From HXMU1420-13 sp024742815 (GTDB lineage: Bacteria > Bacteroidota > Rhodothermia > Balneolales > Balneolaceae): a stretch of DNA of 64,000 bases. A program made the translations under genes and the position numbers. How positions within the stretch are numbered: position 1 is the first letter of the stretch; each line of letters starts with the position of its first letter. Of the stretch, positions 16,901-25,071 are shown piece after piece. The notes under the pieces were generated by a model. It was given only the letters and a program-made list of their open reading frames with translations. It did no database searches and had not been told where the DNA came from. The DNA lies in the NCBI GenBank assembly GCA_024742815.1, contig JANSXX010000010.1:62001-126000 (forward strand). Direction: 5' to 3'.

Positions 16901-18288
16901 ATATGGCTTGTCGATGGAGAAGTATACAATGCGTGCTATTAATTCTGATTACATCAGTTGCATGTAAAACCGACACAACCGGGCCCGAACCTTTGCCCGT
17001 AGAAGAAATTCCTAAGATAAGTATACTCACTGATGGACAAGAGATCGTAGATGAGCCAAAAATTATGGCTACGATGAATGTGACCGTTGCTGAAGAAATG
17101 ATTTTCACCGGAACTATTGGGATAGAATTAAGAGGCGCGACTTCTCGGCGGCTTTTTGATAAGAAATCCTTCGCAATTGAAACCTGGGATGAAAATGGCA
17201 ATGATATTGATGTGAGCATTAACAGCTTGCCCGAAGAAGAAGACTGGGTATTATATGGACCATATAGCGATAAAACTTTGATGCGTAACATACTAATGTA
17301 CGATCTGGCTAGAGAAATTGGTGGATATGCGAGCCGAGGTTTTTTTACAGAAGTTGAGGTGAATGGAGAGTATGAGGGTGTGTATGTTTTTATGGAAAAA
17401 ATAAAGCGCGATGACAACCGATTGGCATTATCAAACTTAAGACCATCCGAAAATTCCGGGGAAGATTTAACCGGTGGCTACATACTGAAAATTGATAAAA
17501 CTGCCGGTGATTCTGATGATGAAGATTGGTCGGGTGATCATGAATATACACAGGAAATAAGCTTTAGATCGCAATATGGAGTATATGGGAATGAGTTAGA
17601 ATACTCGGCTTATGGAGCTAAACGAGGGGAAGAAACCTATTATCTGTACGAAGACCCGAGTGCCGCTGACATCACTACAGAGCAAAAAAACTACATTCAA
17701 ATATATATCCAAGAATTTGAAACAGCCATAATCAATAATGAGCATCAATTAGCTTATCAGAACTACATTGATATCGACAGCTTTGTAGATCACTTTATTC
17801 TGAATGAATTGAGTGGAAATCCGGATGCATATCGTTTGAGCACGTATCTGCATAAAGACAAAAGCGAAAAACTGAAAATGGGTCCCATTTGGGATTTTAA
17901 CATAGCATTTGGGAATGACGGACGAAGTGCTACCGAAGGTTGGGTGATTGACTACAATCAAAATTATCCCGACGATTTATGGTTGATTCCATTTTATTGG
18001 GAAAGCATTTTTTCTGATCCGAGCTTTCAAAATACATTACAATCTCGTTGGAATAGTTTACGATCAAATACGCTCAGTGTAGTTAACATCCATGCAAGAA
18101 TTGATAGCTATGCAAACGAATTAAATAGCGCAGGTGCAATCAAGCGGAATTTTGAACGATGGGATATTCTGGGAGAGCAGGTGGTGTTTAACTCCTTTGT
18201 GGGAGAGACCTACGAGGACGAAATTGAGTATATAAAAAGCTGGATTGAAGCTCGCATTGAGTGGATGGATTCTCAGATCAATAATTAA
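16897..18288 (+). CDS. CotH kinase family lipoprotein
   Basis: 463 aa. A signal peptide ends in a lipobox (ITSVAC), giving a lipoprotein. The CotH kinase domain shows ELRGATSRRLFDKKSFAIE (about 73-91), the EVEVNGEYEGVYVFMEKIKRD stretch and the catalytic-like GPIWDFNIAFGN (about 328-339). CotH proteins are secreted atypical protein kinases, known for phosphorylating spore coat proteins in Bacillus; the targets in Gram-negatives are unknown. Two start codons (16897 and 16903) are possible. Coupled to the GNAT gene by an ATGA overlap. Confidence 0.82.
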   Translation: MNMACRWRSIQCVLLILITSVACKTDTTGPEPLPVEEIPKISILTDGQEIVDEPKIMATMNVTVAEEMIFTGTIGIELRGATSRRLFDKKSFAIETWDENGNDIDVSINSLPEEEDWVLYGPYSDKTLMRNILMYDLAREIGGYASRGFFTEVEVNGEYEGVYVFMEKIKRDDNRLALSNLRPSENSGEDLTGGYILKIDKTAGDSDDEDWSGDHEYTQEISFRSQYGVYGNELEYSAYGAKRGEETYYLYEDPSAADITTEQKNYIQIYIQEFETAIINNEHQLAYQNYIDIDSFVDHFILNELSGNPDAYRLSTYLHKDKSEKLKMGPIWDFNIAFGNDGRSATEGWVIDYNQNYPDDLWLIPFYWESIFSDPSFQNTLQSRWNSLRSNTLSVVNIHARIDSYANELNSAGAIKRNFERWDILGEQVVFNSFVGETYEDEIEYIKSWIEARIEWMDSQINN

Positions 18289-18362
18289 GATTGCTATCAG
18301 AGAAAGCACATTGGAATGATTTGCAAAACATTGTGGGTTGATCAGATAATCAAACTTTTTCT

Positions 18363-18917
18363 GTGTCACACCCCGTACCCATACTTTCTATCAGCGTTGA
18401 AGATCAAATTGTAAGATATTTACACGCGAAAAATGATAGAGCCATCGAACTTATCTTTGAAAATTATTCATTGGCAATGATGAATGTAATTCGATCGGTG
18501 GTTAAAAATGAAGCCGTTGCCGAAGATGTACTTCAAAAAGTGCTGGTAAAGATTTGGGAGAAAGGTGATTCATTTGACCCGCAAAAAGCCGGTTTATACA
18601 CATGGTTGATACGAATCAGTAAAAATGCTGCCATCGATGAAACCCGGGGGAAAGATTTTTTACGATCTAGGAAATCCGAAAGCGTAGATAACTTCGTATT
18701 TAATGGTGAAGCTATTCATCAGAAGAGTGTTCAAGAGCGAAAAAACGGCGTTTGGGAGTCGGTGAATCAACTTCCCGACGCTCAACGCTGTTTAATCGAT
18801 ATGGCATACTTTCAAGGATATACTCAAAAAGAAATATCACAAGAATTAAATCTACCACTTGGTACTGTAAAAACAAGAATGCGTAAGGCAATTAGCACAC
18901 TTAGACGTATTTTCTAA
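18363..18917 (+). CDS. ECF sigma factor (SigK-like)
   Basis: 184 aa. Region 2 spans about residues 25-95 (AEDVLQKVLVKIWEK, then YTWLIRISKNAAID). Region 4 spans about 130-180, with a helix-turn-helix in YFQGYTQKEISQELNLPLGTVKTRMRKA. It starts with GTG; the frame is closed upstream at 18339 and no ATG is available. It lies 3 bases before an RskA-type anti-sigma factor. The pair resembles SigK-RskA of actinobacteria. The natural target is the fasciclin gene just downstream. Confidence 0.9.
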   Translation: MSHPVPILSISVEDQIVRYLHAKNDRAIELIFENYSLAMMNVIRSVVKNEAVAEDVLQKVLVKIWEKGDSFDPQKAGLYTWLIRISKNAAIDETRGKDFLRSRKSESVDNFVFNGEAIHQKSVQERKNGVWESVNQLPDAQRCLIDMAYFQGYTQKEISQELNLPLGTVKTRMRKAISTLRRIF

Positions 18918-18920
18918 CTC

Positions 18921-19697
18921 ATGGATTTCAAAGCCTACATAGATTCCGGAATACTGGAGCTTTATGTGAGCGGTTTATTATCGGAAACCGAAGCTCAACA
19001 AGTTGAAGAATACGCAGCTCATCATCCTGAAGTAAAACAGGAAATCGATGCCATTCGTAGTTCGATAAATAATTATGCTCGACAAGTTGGTAAAGCTCCA
19101 TCTTCTACAGTTTTAACTAAAGCACTAGCTGATATTCAGAAAGAACCCTCTGAATCTGAAGCAACAAGAGAAGCGTCATCCATCAAGACAGATAAAGTCG
19201 AAACCGATTCCAATAGAAGAGACTGGTATAAAATAGCAGCTTCGATCGCTTTACTAATTAGTGTTGGAGTTAATGGATACTTTTTTAACGAGCTTCAAAC
19301 TGTTCAAAACGAACAGGCTCAGGCTAATCAACAAATTGCTACTCTTTCAAGCCAATTGGATGTTGTAACCAGCGCCGCGAATATGGAAATTCCTCTTTAT
19401 GGACTGGATGTTTCTCCAAAATCGCATGCAACGGTTTATATCAACGAGCAAACACGCGACGTGTATATCAAAATAGGAGATCTTCCTGTTCCGCCGAGTG
19501 GGCATCAGTATCAATTATGGGCAGATCGTGATGGACATATGCACAATATTGGAGTTTTCCATCATAATAAAAGCTTGCAGCATCTTACTGTATTCGAAGG
19601 CGATTTTGAATCGTTGAATGTAACGCTCGAAGAAGAGGGCGGCTCTGAAACAGCCACTGTGGAGCGCGCCTATCTAAGCGGAAAAGCAACTTCATAA
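18921..19697 (+). CDS. Anti-sigma factor, RskA type
   Basis: 258 aa. The N-terminal cytoplasmic part (about 1-60, ILELYVSGLLSETEAQQVEE) is the sigma-binding anti-sigma domain, with no zinc-binding HxxxCxxC. One membrane segment lies at about 103-122. The outer part is the anti-sigma-K RskA domain (about 160-255, VYIKIGDLPVPPSGHQYQLW). It should hold the ECF sigma factor at the membrane until released by a signal or regulated proteolysis. It is co-transcribed with the sigma gene. Confidence 0.87.
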   Translation: MDFKAYIDSGILELYVSGLLSETEAQQVEEYAAHHPEVKQEIDAIRSSINNYARQVGKAPSSTVLTKALADIQKEPSESEATREASSIKTDKVETDSNRRDWYKIAASIALLISVGVNGYFFNELQTVQNEQAQANQQIATLSSQLDVVTSAANMEIPLYGLDVSPKSHATVYINEQTRDVYIKIGDLPVPPSGHQYQLWADRDGHMHNIGVFHHNKSLQHLTVFEGDFESLNVTLEEEGGSETATVERAYLSGKATS

Positions 19698-19712
19698 ATT
19701 TTTTTTGTTCTA

Positions 19713-19743
19713 GGAAATCCAAACGGGGTGCGAGCTTCGTACC
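19713..19743 (+). promoter_or_regulatory. Possible ECF sigma promoter for the fasciclin gene
   Basis: GAAATCC (19714-19720) and CGTACC (19738-19743) are separated by 17 bases and lie 40 bases before the fasciclin ATG. A GAA-type -35 with a CGT-type -10 fits ECF promoters in general. The match is judged by eye and no second promoter in the window confirms it. Confidence 0.35.
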
Positions 19744-19782
19744 TATAGTAACTTTAACCTAAAACAACTAAAACTATTCATC

Positions 19783-20298
19783 ATGAAGTTATCTAAAATC
19801 ACCGCAGGTCTGTTTGCATTACTATTGGCATTCAGTCTTTCAAATACACAAGCTCAAAACAAAGACATCGTAGAATTAGCTGTTGGAACGGAGTCTCTTT
19901 CAACATTAGTAGCCGCAGTTCAAGCTGGCGGTTTAGTTGAAACCTTACAAGGCGACGGGCCATTTACAGTATTTGCACCCACCAACGAAGCATTTGCTAA
20001 GCTTCCTGAAGGAGTTGTAGAAAATTTGCTCAAGCCTGAAAATAAAGATGCTCTTGTAGCTGTATTAACGTACCACGTAGTGCCGGGCAAAGTAAAATCA
20101 ACCGATTTAAGCGATGGAATGACCGCCAAGACAGTTGAAGGCAGTAAAATTACCGTAGACATTAACTATGGTAAAGTAATGATCGACAATGCGAATGTTA
20201 CTGCTGCAAATATCATGGCAAGCAACGGTGTAGTGCATGTAATTGACACCGTAATTTTACCACCAAGTATTAAGAAGGCATTAGCATCAGCTAACTAA
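19783..20298 (+). CDS. Secreted fasciclin (FAS1) domain protein
   Basis: 171 aa. The signal peptide (about 1-24) has a cleavage site after TQA. One FAS1 domain follows, with the H1 motif TVFAPTNEAFAKLP and the H2 region ASNGVVHVIDTVILPP at the C-terminus, plus the central YHVVPG. FAS1 domains mediate adhesion at the cell surface or matrix. The gene follows the sigma/anti-sigma pair, and fasciclin genes (mpt70, mpt83) are the known targets of SigK-RskA in Mycobacterium tuberculosis, so control by the upstream sigma factor is likely. It ends at a strong terminator. Confidence 0.9.
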   Translation: MKLSKITAGLFALLLAFSLSNTQAQNKDIVELAVGTESLSTLVAAVQAGGLVETLQGDGPFTVFAPTNEAFAKLPEGVVENLLKPENKDALVAVLTYHVVPGKVKSTDLSDGMTAKTVEGSKITVDINYGKVMIDNANVTAANIMASNGVVHVIDTVILPPSIKKALASAN

Positions 20299-20325
20299 GA
20301 ATACACTTCGTTACTGTTTAAAAGA

Positions 20326-20357
20326 GGAAGCCGATGTGGGAGCATCGGCTTTTTTTG
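20326..20357 (+). terminator. Terminator after the fasciclin gene
   Basis: AGCCGATG (20329-20336) and CATCGGCT (20343-20350) form a perfect 8-bp stem with a 6-base loop, followed by seven T. Confidence 0.93.
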
Positions 20358-20409
20358 TGAATTTATAGAACTTCAAAGAGTTCTAATTCAGCTCCATTCC
20401 AATAGCCAA

Positions 20410-20952
20410 TCAGCGATTTTCACGTGAATATCGAAGTTGAATTAACCCATTTTCATACTTCTTAGGCTCGTGAGCTTGTAGTGAAAGAAGACCGGAATCT
20501 GCACCGGGAAATAATCGCTTTCCCTTGCCTAAAAGAATAGGTAACACTGAAATAATGAACTCATCAATGGCATCGATTTCTAAGAGTTCACGAACTATTT
20601 GTCCACCACCATCACAATAAATGTTTTTGCCAGATGTAGATTTTAGCTGGTTAATTAGTTCAATTAGGTCGCCATTGTAATAAGTAATGCCATTTTCTGA
20701 CCTACTCCGTGATTTAGATAGAACATAGCACTGAAATTGTTCAGCAGGAGGGAAAGTGCCACCGGTTAAAGTGCAAACTACGTCGTAAGTTTTACGGCCA
20801 ACAAGGTAGGTGTCTACGGTGGATGTGAATTCTGAGTACCCATAATCTTCACCATCAATCATAAATGGATTCAGAAATTCAAGAGAATCATCGGTGGTAG
20901 CAATAAAGCCATCCAGACTCATAGAAATGTAAAGAATCAACTTTCTGGACAA
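20410..20952 (-). CDS. Dihydrofolate reductase family protein (RibD C-terminal domain)
   Basis: 180 aa. The RibD_C/DHFR-like domain shows RKLILYISMSLDGFIA, LVGRKTYDVV, IYCDGGGQIVREL and PILLGKGKRLFP. Members of this family (YwjB/YyaP-like) bind pyrimidine or folate-type substrates with NADPH; the true reaction is unknown. The conserved N-terminus requires a TTG start at 20952, preceded by AGGA at a proper distance; the first ATG lies inside the conserved block. It follows the DUF1059 gene by 14 bases, so they are likely co-transcribed. Confidence 0.82.
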   Translation of the reverse strand: MSRKLILYISMSLDGFIATTDDSLEFLNPFMIDGEDYGYSEFTSTVDTYLVGRKTYDVVCTLTGGTFPPAEQFQCYVLSKSRSRSENGITYYNGDLIELINQLKSTSGKNIYCDGGGQIVRELLEIDAIDEFIISVLPILLGKGKRLFPGADSGLLSLQAHEPKKYENGLIQLRYSRENR

Positions 20953-20966
20953 TACAATAATCCTAA

Positions 20967-21203
20967 TTATTGGTGAGGTAGGCTTTCAAATAATGCCTTT
21001 TTCTCTTCCATCCAGCTTTCGAAAGCACCCGGTTTTTCAGCCATTTGTTTCATTTTAGCCATCATTTTTAAATGGGCGACATCTTTCTGTTCAAACATTT
21101 CCATGCCATGACGTTTACTCAATTCCGCGATTTCTTCAAAAGATTCAGCACTGAAGGTAAGATCGCAAGCGCCACCTAGTTGTTTGCAGGTCATCGTTTT
21201 CAT
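20967..21203 (-). CDS. DUF1059 small protein
   Basis: 78 aa. It matches the DUF1059 pattern: KTMTCKQLGGACDLTF at the start with two conserved Cys (5 and 13), then AESFEEIAELSKRHGMEMF and AHLKMMAKMKQM. The function is unknown; the paired Cys and HGMEMF helix suggest a metal or redox role, which is inference. It is upstream of the DHFR-family gene. Confidence 0.8.
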   Translation of the reverse strand: MKTMTCKQLGGACDLTFSAESFEEIAELSKRHGMEMFEQKDVAHLKMMAKMKQMAEKPGAFESWMEEKKALFESLPHQ

Positions 21204-21318
21204 AGTAGTCTTTAAATTAGTTCACTTTAAAGCTTGAATGCACAATTAAGTAAATTATCGGTTAAAGTTCGAAGTAGCGTAGGTGAGTAGGAGTAATAGA
21301 TGATTAACTAATTGATAA

Positions 21319-21738
21319 TTATAATCCCAAAAAGGGTAAATCTTTCAAATTTTTGTACCTCAACGCAGCTTCGAGACAGCGTTCGAGTGGTTCACGGGAG
21401 AGTGGTAAGTTGATATCGAATATAAGTCCACGATTTCCATCCAAAGTAAAAACACCGGGAAATACTTTTTGGAAGGTCTCTACCAGTGATGTAGAACACA
21501 CGAAATAAATCCCAAACTGATCCGGTCGTTTACTACTCCATCCGAACCTTACCGGACTGCCAATATTAGATTTATAGCTGGGTTCACCCCATTTAATCTC
21601 TTCATCAAGCCTTTTTAAATCTTCGATATTGGACGCTACTTCTGTGATTAATTGCCTGAATTCTTCAAATCGAAGCTGAACAGATGCCGGATATCCATTT
21701 ACAACGCTTGCGATATGGGAGGGATTTCTAAGATCCAT
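21319..21738 (-). CDS. DUF1801 (YdhG-like) protein
   Basis: 139 aa. The DUF1801 fold is indicated by the YPASVQLRFEEFRQLI helix, EEIKWGEPSY (a hallmark of the family) and GIYFVCSTSLVETF. Some relatives bind iron (Fra-like), others have no known role. It lies 15 bases after the DUF4287/DUF5655 gene on the same strand, and such DUFs often occur together. Confidence 0.78.
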   Translation of the reverse strand: MDLRNPSHIASVVNGYPASVQLRFEEFRQLITEVASNIEDLKRLDEEIKWGEPSYKSNIGSPVRFGWSSKRPDQFGIYFVCSTSLVETFQKVFPGVFTLDGNRGLIFDINLPLSREPLERCLEAALRYKNLKDLPFLGL

Positions 21739-21753
21739 ACTTCTAAAAATTGA

Positions 21754-22296
21754 TTAACCGGCAGATTCATAAGCTTGTTTGATCCAGCCAAGTAATTCTG
21801 AATCAATTTCATCGGCTTGTTCAATACGAACCCGATGTGTACACATACTTCCAAATGGGCCGGAGTTTTCAAGGCGATTGGTTATCTCATGATCTTTTAG
21901 TTTAAGGCCCAGATCTACCCGTGTTTTCGTAGCGGGTTTGAAAAGAGCAAACTGCTTTTTTCGAACGAAAGAAACGGTGGTTTTCTTGGGGACAACTGTA
22001 ATATCATCGCCGATTTTTAATACCTCTGTCTTAAAGCGTTCGTAAATCGGGTGTAAACTTTCTTTCCCCTTAAACTGAGCTTCCACTAAATCAACTTCTT
22101 CCTGTTCATCATTTTTTGATAAGTGAACAATGGTATTGGCAAAACCATGAGAAACACCGTGTTCTTTCTTTAGATAATTGAGCGCCTCACCATGTTTGGC
22201 AAAGCTTTTTTCTTTTAAGATGGATTTCCATTCGTCCAGAGATTTACCTGTTTTCTCCGGCATGTTGTTAATCATGGTTTGTAGTTGTTGATCCAT
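21754..22296 (-). CDS. DUF4287 and DUF5655 domain protein
   Basis: 180 aa. The N-terminal DUF4287 segment (about 8-58) reads MPEKTGKSLDEWKSILKE and HGVSHGFANTIVH. The C-terminal DUF5655-type domain (about 75-178) reads KTTVSFVRKKQFALFKPATK and ends in WIKQAYESA. Both are conserved domains of unknown function. I used ATG 22296, which has a GAGG site 6 bases upstream; an in-frame ATG at 22347 adds 17 basic residues without family support. It is co-directional with the DUF1801 gene. Confidence 0.78.
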   Translation of the reverse strand: MDQQLQTMINNMPEKTGKSLDEWKSILKEKSFAKHGEALNYLKKEHGVSHGFANTIVHLSKNDEQEEVDLVEAQFKGKESLHPIYERFKTEVLKIGDDITVVPKKTTVSFVRKKQFALFKPATKTRVDLGLKLKDHEITNRLENSGPFGSMCTHRVRIEQADEIDSELLGWIKQAYESAG

Positions 22297-22356
22297 TTGG
22301 TACCTCGAATTTTTTTGAAAGAACGAAAGCTTTCTTCGATTTAACAAACAGAAAAT

Positions 22357-22420
22357 TTGCCACAGAAACTTTTGAGAATATGCTCCGTACTCGTTTCAAT
22401 CACATAGTTAACACAAGGAG
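22357..22420 (+). promoter_or_regulatory. Promoter and ribosome site for the 57-aa Gly-rich protein
   Basis: TTGCCA (22357-22362) and TATGCT (22379-22384) with a 16-base spacer look like a sigma-70-type promoter. AAGGAG at 22415-22420 is a strong ribosome site 6 bases before the ATG at 22427. Confidence 0.4.
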
Positions 22421-22426
22421 AACATC

Positions 22427-22600
22427 ATGGAAAAAGGTACTGGAATGGCAATCGGAATTGGAATGGGCGTTATGATGGGCGTAATCTTCGGTGGAATGGG
22501 AATCTGGATTGCATTGGGTGTGGTACTTGGCGTACTGATCGAGAATGGAGAATTAGATACTTTAGATTTTGATTCGTGGGGATGCAGTTCGGACGATTAA
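22427..22600 (+). CDS. 57-aa glycine-zipper membrane protein
   Basis: The reading frame is ATG 22427 to TAA 22600, supported by a strong ribosome site and a terminator right after it. The protein starts MEKGTGMAIGIGMGVMMGVI and continues with GGMGIWIALGVVLGVLI, giving two closely packed Gly-rich hydrophobic helices with GxxxG spacing, then an acidic tail. Two other tiny proteins in this window (23475 and 59087) share the G-x-W-x-(A/S)-LG core. No function is known; self-association in the membrane is inferred from the glycine zipper. Confidence 0.78.
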   Translation: MEKGTGMAIGIGMGVMMGVIFGGMGIWIALGVVLGVLIENGELDTLDFDSWGCSSDD

Positions 22601-22626
22601 ATGCCTACTTAGTAAAAACAAATGAA

Positions 22627-22653
22627 TAAAAGCCTCCAAACAGAGGCTTTTTT
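22627..22653 (+). terminator. Terminator after the 57-aa protein gene
   Basis: AAAAGCCTC pairs with GAGGCTTTT across a 6-base loop (22637-22642), followed by a T-run. Confidence 0.9.
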
Positions 22654-22683
22654 AGTTTGCATGCAAGATTGTACATTCTCAAC

Positions 22684-23415
22684 ATGATTAAATCGTTTAT
22701 AAAAGTCACGCTACTAATCTGTTTACTCCCGGTTGCTGCTTCGGGACAAACTTCCTTTCCATTAGTCGAGATTTCAGAGCTTGCTCCAACCATGATCAAA
22801 GAAATTCGATATGCAGGACCCTATAACTTTGTAGGGGAACAAGTTGATGGTTACGGTGCACCAAAATGCTATTTAACGGAATCTGCAGCGGTGGCACTAG
22901 CTGCAGTTCAGAAAAAGTTAATAGCGAACTCTTATTCACTCAAAATATTTGATTGTTACCGCCCCCAACAAGCTGTAGATCATTTTGTGCGATGGGCAGC
23001 AGGAGAGGGAGCCACAATAACCAAAGAATTTTACTTTCCAAATGTACCGGCGGATAGTTTGTTTGCCTTTGGGTACATCGCAGAGCGTTCGGGACATAGC
23101 CGCGGTTCTACTGTTGATTTGACGATTGTTCGTTTGCCCTATGTTGCTCCTACAAACTTCGAGTATTCTTGCTTGGATGAGAATGGATACCAATTTCGTG
23201 GCAGCGAACTAAATATGGGCACTTCTTACGATTGTTTTGATGAACGATCGCATACTTTTTCCTCTCTGATGCCGGACAGTATCTTAGCCAACAGGAAGCT
23301 TTTACTTGAAGTAATGCAGGCCCAAGGATTCGTAAACTACAGCAAAGAGTGGTGGCACTTTACCTATAAACCCGAAGAATTCCCCGATACTTATTTTGAT
23401 GTGCCTATAGAGTGA
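22684..23415 (+). CDS. Secreted D-alanyl-D-alanine dipeptidase (VanX/DdpX family)
   Basis: 243 aa with a signal peptide (about 1-20, cleaved near AASG). The M15D zinc site is complete: H138 and D145 in SGHSRGSTVDLTI, and E222/H225 in KEWWHF. The substrate Arg in DCYRPQQA (R93) and the MGTSYDCF segment (178-185) are present as well. The enzyme cleaves D-Ala-D-Ala dipeptide in the periplasm. No vanH, vanA or regulator is adjacent, so it is a peptidoglycan turnover enzyme, not a resistance determinant. I used ATG 22684; upstream in-frame codons overlap the preceding terminator. Confidence 0.9.
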   Translation: MIKSFIKVTLLICLLPVAASGQTSFPLVEISELAPTMIKEIRYAGPYNFVGEQVDGYGAPKCYLTESAAVALAAVQKKLIANSYSLKIFDCYRPQQAVDHFVRWAAGEGATITKEFYFPNVPADSLFAFGYIAERSGHSRGSTVDLTIVRLPYVAPTNFEYSCLDENGYQFRGSELNMGTSYDCFDERSHTFSSLMPDSILANRKLLLEVMQAQGFVNYSKEWWHFTYKPEEFPDTYFDVPIE

Positions 23416-23474
23416 CGTTTACATTGCAACAGAAAGTAAGCCATCCCGTAATTCAGTTATTGAACAAAAAACAG

Positions 23475-23648
23475 ATGGACAAATCGATGAAAAACAAAAA
23501 GGGTAGTGGGTTCGCGTACGGTTTAATTATTGGCACGGTAATCGGGGCAATCACAGGTAATATGGGTTTATGGTTGGCTCTCGGAGTTGTTTTTGGAGCC
23601 GGATTTGAGGCAAAGTCGAAACGAGAAAGCGCAGAGTCAAATTCATAG
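23475..23648 (+). CDS. 57-aa glycine-zipper membrane protein, second copy
   Basis: The frame is open from GTG 23412 (overlapping the dipeptidase stop), but the family-like part begins at ATG 23475 or 23487. It has a Lys-rich start, then GFAYGLIIGTVIGAITGNMG and LWLALGVVFGAGFEA, then a charged tail. The core resembles the protein at 22427 (GIWIALGVVLG). No ribosome site decides the start. The terminator just downstream uses almost the same stem as the one after the 22427 gene. Confidence 0.68.
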   Translation: MDKSMKNKKGSGFAYGLIIGTVIGAITGNMGLWLALGVVFGAGFEAKSKRESAESNS

Positions 23649-23671
23649 ACTGAAATAAAAAAACCATACAG

Positions 23672-23700
23672 AAAAGCCTCCGTTTGGAGGCTTTTGAGTT
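23672..23700 (+). terminator. Terminator after the second Gly-zipper gene
   Basis: AAAAGCCTCC (23672-23681) and GGAGGCTTTT (23686-23695) form a perfect 10-bp stem with a GTTT loop. Confidence 0.88.
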
Positions 23701-23715
23701 CTTAAATACAAACTA

Positions 23716-23905
23716 AGTCATTCCCGCGAAGCATGCAGTCCGAAGCTTTATGCAAAGGAGTGGCGGGAATCTAGGCTCTTTTAAAACTCAAGGGTTCCCC
23801 TCGTTTCCAAGCTCCTTCTTGAGAAACTTAGTCTGGAAGTTCTAGCTTCGCAGCTACTTCCAACCCGAACATCGGTCAGACGGGTAATCCGTCAGACCGA
23901 GTTTG
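23716..23905. repeat. Cluster of inverted repeats, probable dispersed intergenic element
   Basis: The 294 bases between convergent genes carry four successive dyads: ATTCCCGC/GCGGGAAT (23720/23763), CTCAAG/CTTGAG (23787/23818), GGAAGT-tct-AGCT with AGCTACTTCC (23835-23861) and TCGGTCAGACGG/CCGTCAGACCGA (23872-23900). The base composition is richer in G+C than the flanks and no reading frame is present. The ATTCCCGC...GCGGGAAT pair is typical of dispersed palindromic repeats in other genomes. Copies elsewhere in this genome cannot be checked here. Confidence 0.55.
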
Positions 23906-23942
23906 AATTTATTTACTTCACAGGAATGATCGGATAGGAGAT

Positions 23943-24989
23943 TTACCCGTTTTCCGGTCTCAAAGTCCGAACCGTTTGTCCGGCTTGCCACATTTCAGAT
24001 TCCCGTAATTCTTCGAGTTCTTTTTCTAGTTTTTCGCGGTAATCATCCTGCGAATTCGAATCGATAGAACGCTGCGCTTCGTTTCCGGCAGCTACTTCGC
24101 TATACAATTCTTGGAACACGGGCTTACTTGCATCCCGGAACTTCTTCCACCAATCCAATGCACCACGCTGAGCGGTAGTGGAGCAGTTGGCGTACATCCA
24201 ATCCATTCCATTCTCTGCAACTAATGGCATCAACGATTGAGTGAGTTCTTCCACCGTTTCATTAAAAGCTTCCGAAGGGGTGTGACCATTCGCACGCAAT
24301 ACTTCATACTGAGCAGCAAATATTCCTTGAATGGCACCCATCAACGTACCACGCTCGCCGGTTAAATCAGAATATACTTCACGTTTAAAATCGGTTTCGA
24401 ACAGATATCCGGATCCTACTCCAATACCGAGTGCAACCACACGATCTAACGCATTTCCTGTAGCATCCTGGGAAATGGCGAAGCTGGAGTTTAATCCACG
24501 ACCTTCTAAAAACATGCGTCGAAGGGAAGTTCCTGAACCTTTTGGAGCAACAAGAATCACATCTACATCTTCTGGTGGTATAATTCCGGTTCGTTCTTTG
24601 TAGGTGATGCCAAAGCCATGAGAAAAATACAGCGCTTTTCCGGCAGTAAGGTGCTTTTTTACCGTTGGCCAAAGCGTGATCTGACCTGCATCAGAAAGCA
24701 AATATTGAATTATGGTTCCACGCTCACACGCCTCTTCAATTTCGAACAGAGTTTCGCCGGGAACCCAGCCATCAGCAATTGCTTTATCCCAGGTTTTAGA
24801 TTCTTTTCGCTGTCCTACGATTACATTAAACCCATTATCGCGAAGATTTAATGCTTGTCCGGGACCCTGAACTCCATAACCAATCACTGCGATGGTTTCC
24901 TCAGCCAGAGTTTTTTGTGCACGTTTAAGTGGAAATTCTTCACGGGTTACTACTACTTCTTCGACCCCGCCAAAGTTTAAAATTGCCAT
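23943..24989 (-). CDS. ilvC: Ketol-acid reductoisomerase
   Basis: 348 aa, class I. The Rossmann loop is GYGVQGPGQALNL (about 37-49), the cofactor loop GQRKESKTW suggests NADPH, and the C-terminal knotted domain has MGAIQGIFAAQYE and the metal-binding acidic residues. It isomerises and reduces acetolactate or acetohydroxybutyrate, the second common step to valine and isoleucine. It is the last gene of ilvDBNC, with 82 bases after ilvN. Confidence 0.95.
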   Translation of the reverse strand: MAILNFGGVEEVVVTREEFPLKRAQKTLAEETIAVIGYGVQGPGQALNLRDNGFNVIVGQRKESKTWDKAIADGWVPGETLFEIEEACERGTIIQYLLSDAGQITLWPTVKKHLTAGKALYFSHGFGITYKERTGIIPPEDVDVILVAPKGSGTSLRRMFLEGRGLNSSFAISQDATGNALDRVVALGIGVGSGYLFETDFKREVYSDLTGERGTLMGAIQGIFAAQYEVLRANGHTPSEAFNETVEELTQSLMPLVAENGMDWMYANCSTTAQRGALDWWKKFRDASKPVFQELYSEVAAGNEAQRSIDSNSQDDYREKLEKELEELRESEMWQAGQTVRTLRPENG

Positions 24990-25071
24990 ATTAGATAGTT
25001 GTTTTGATTATTTATATGAATAAAAAGTGTTTGAACCCTTTCACACAATTAGTGTGTCTTTTTGGGTGATT

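Noticed and set aside
22684..23415. Vancomycin resistance gene (VanX)
   Set aside because: The dipeptidase is complete, but vanH, vanA-type ligase and vanRS are absent around it, so a housekeeping peptidoglycan role fits better.
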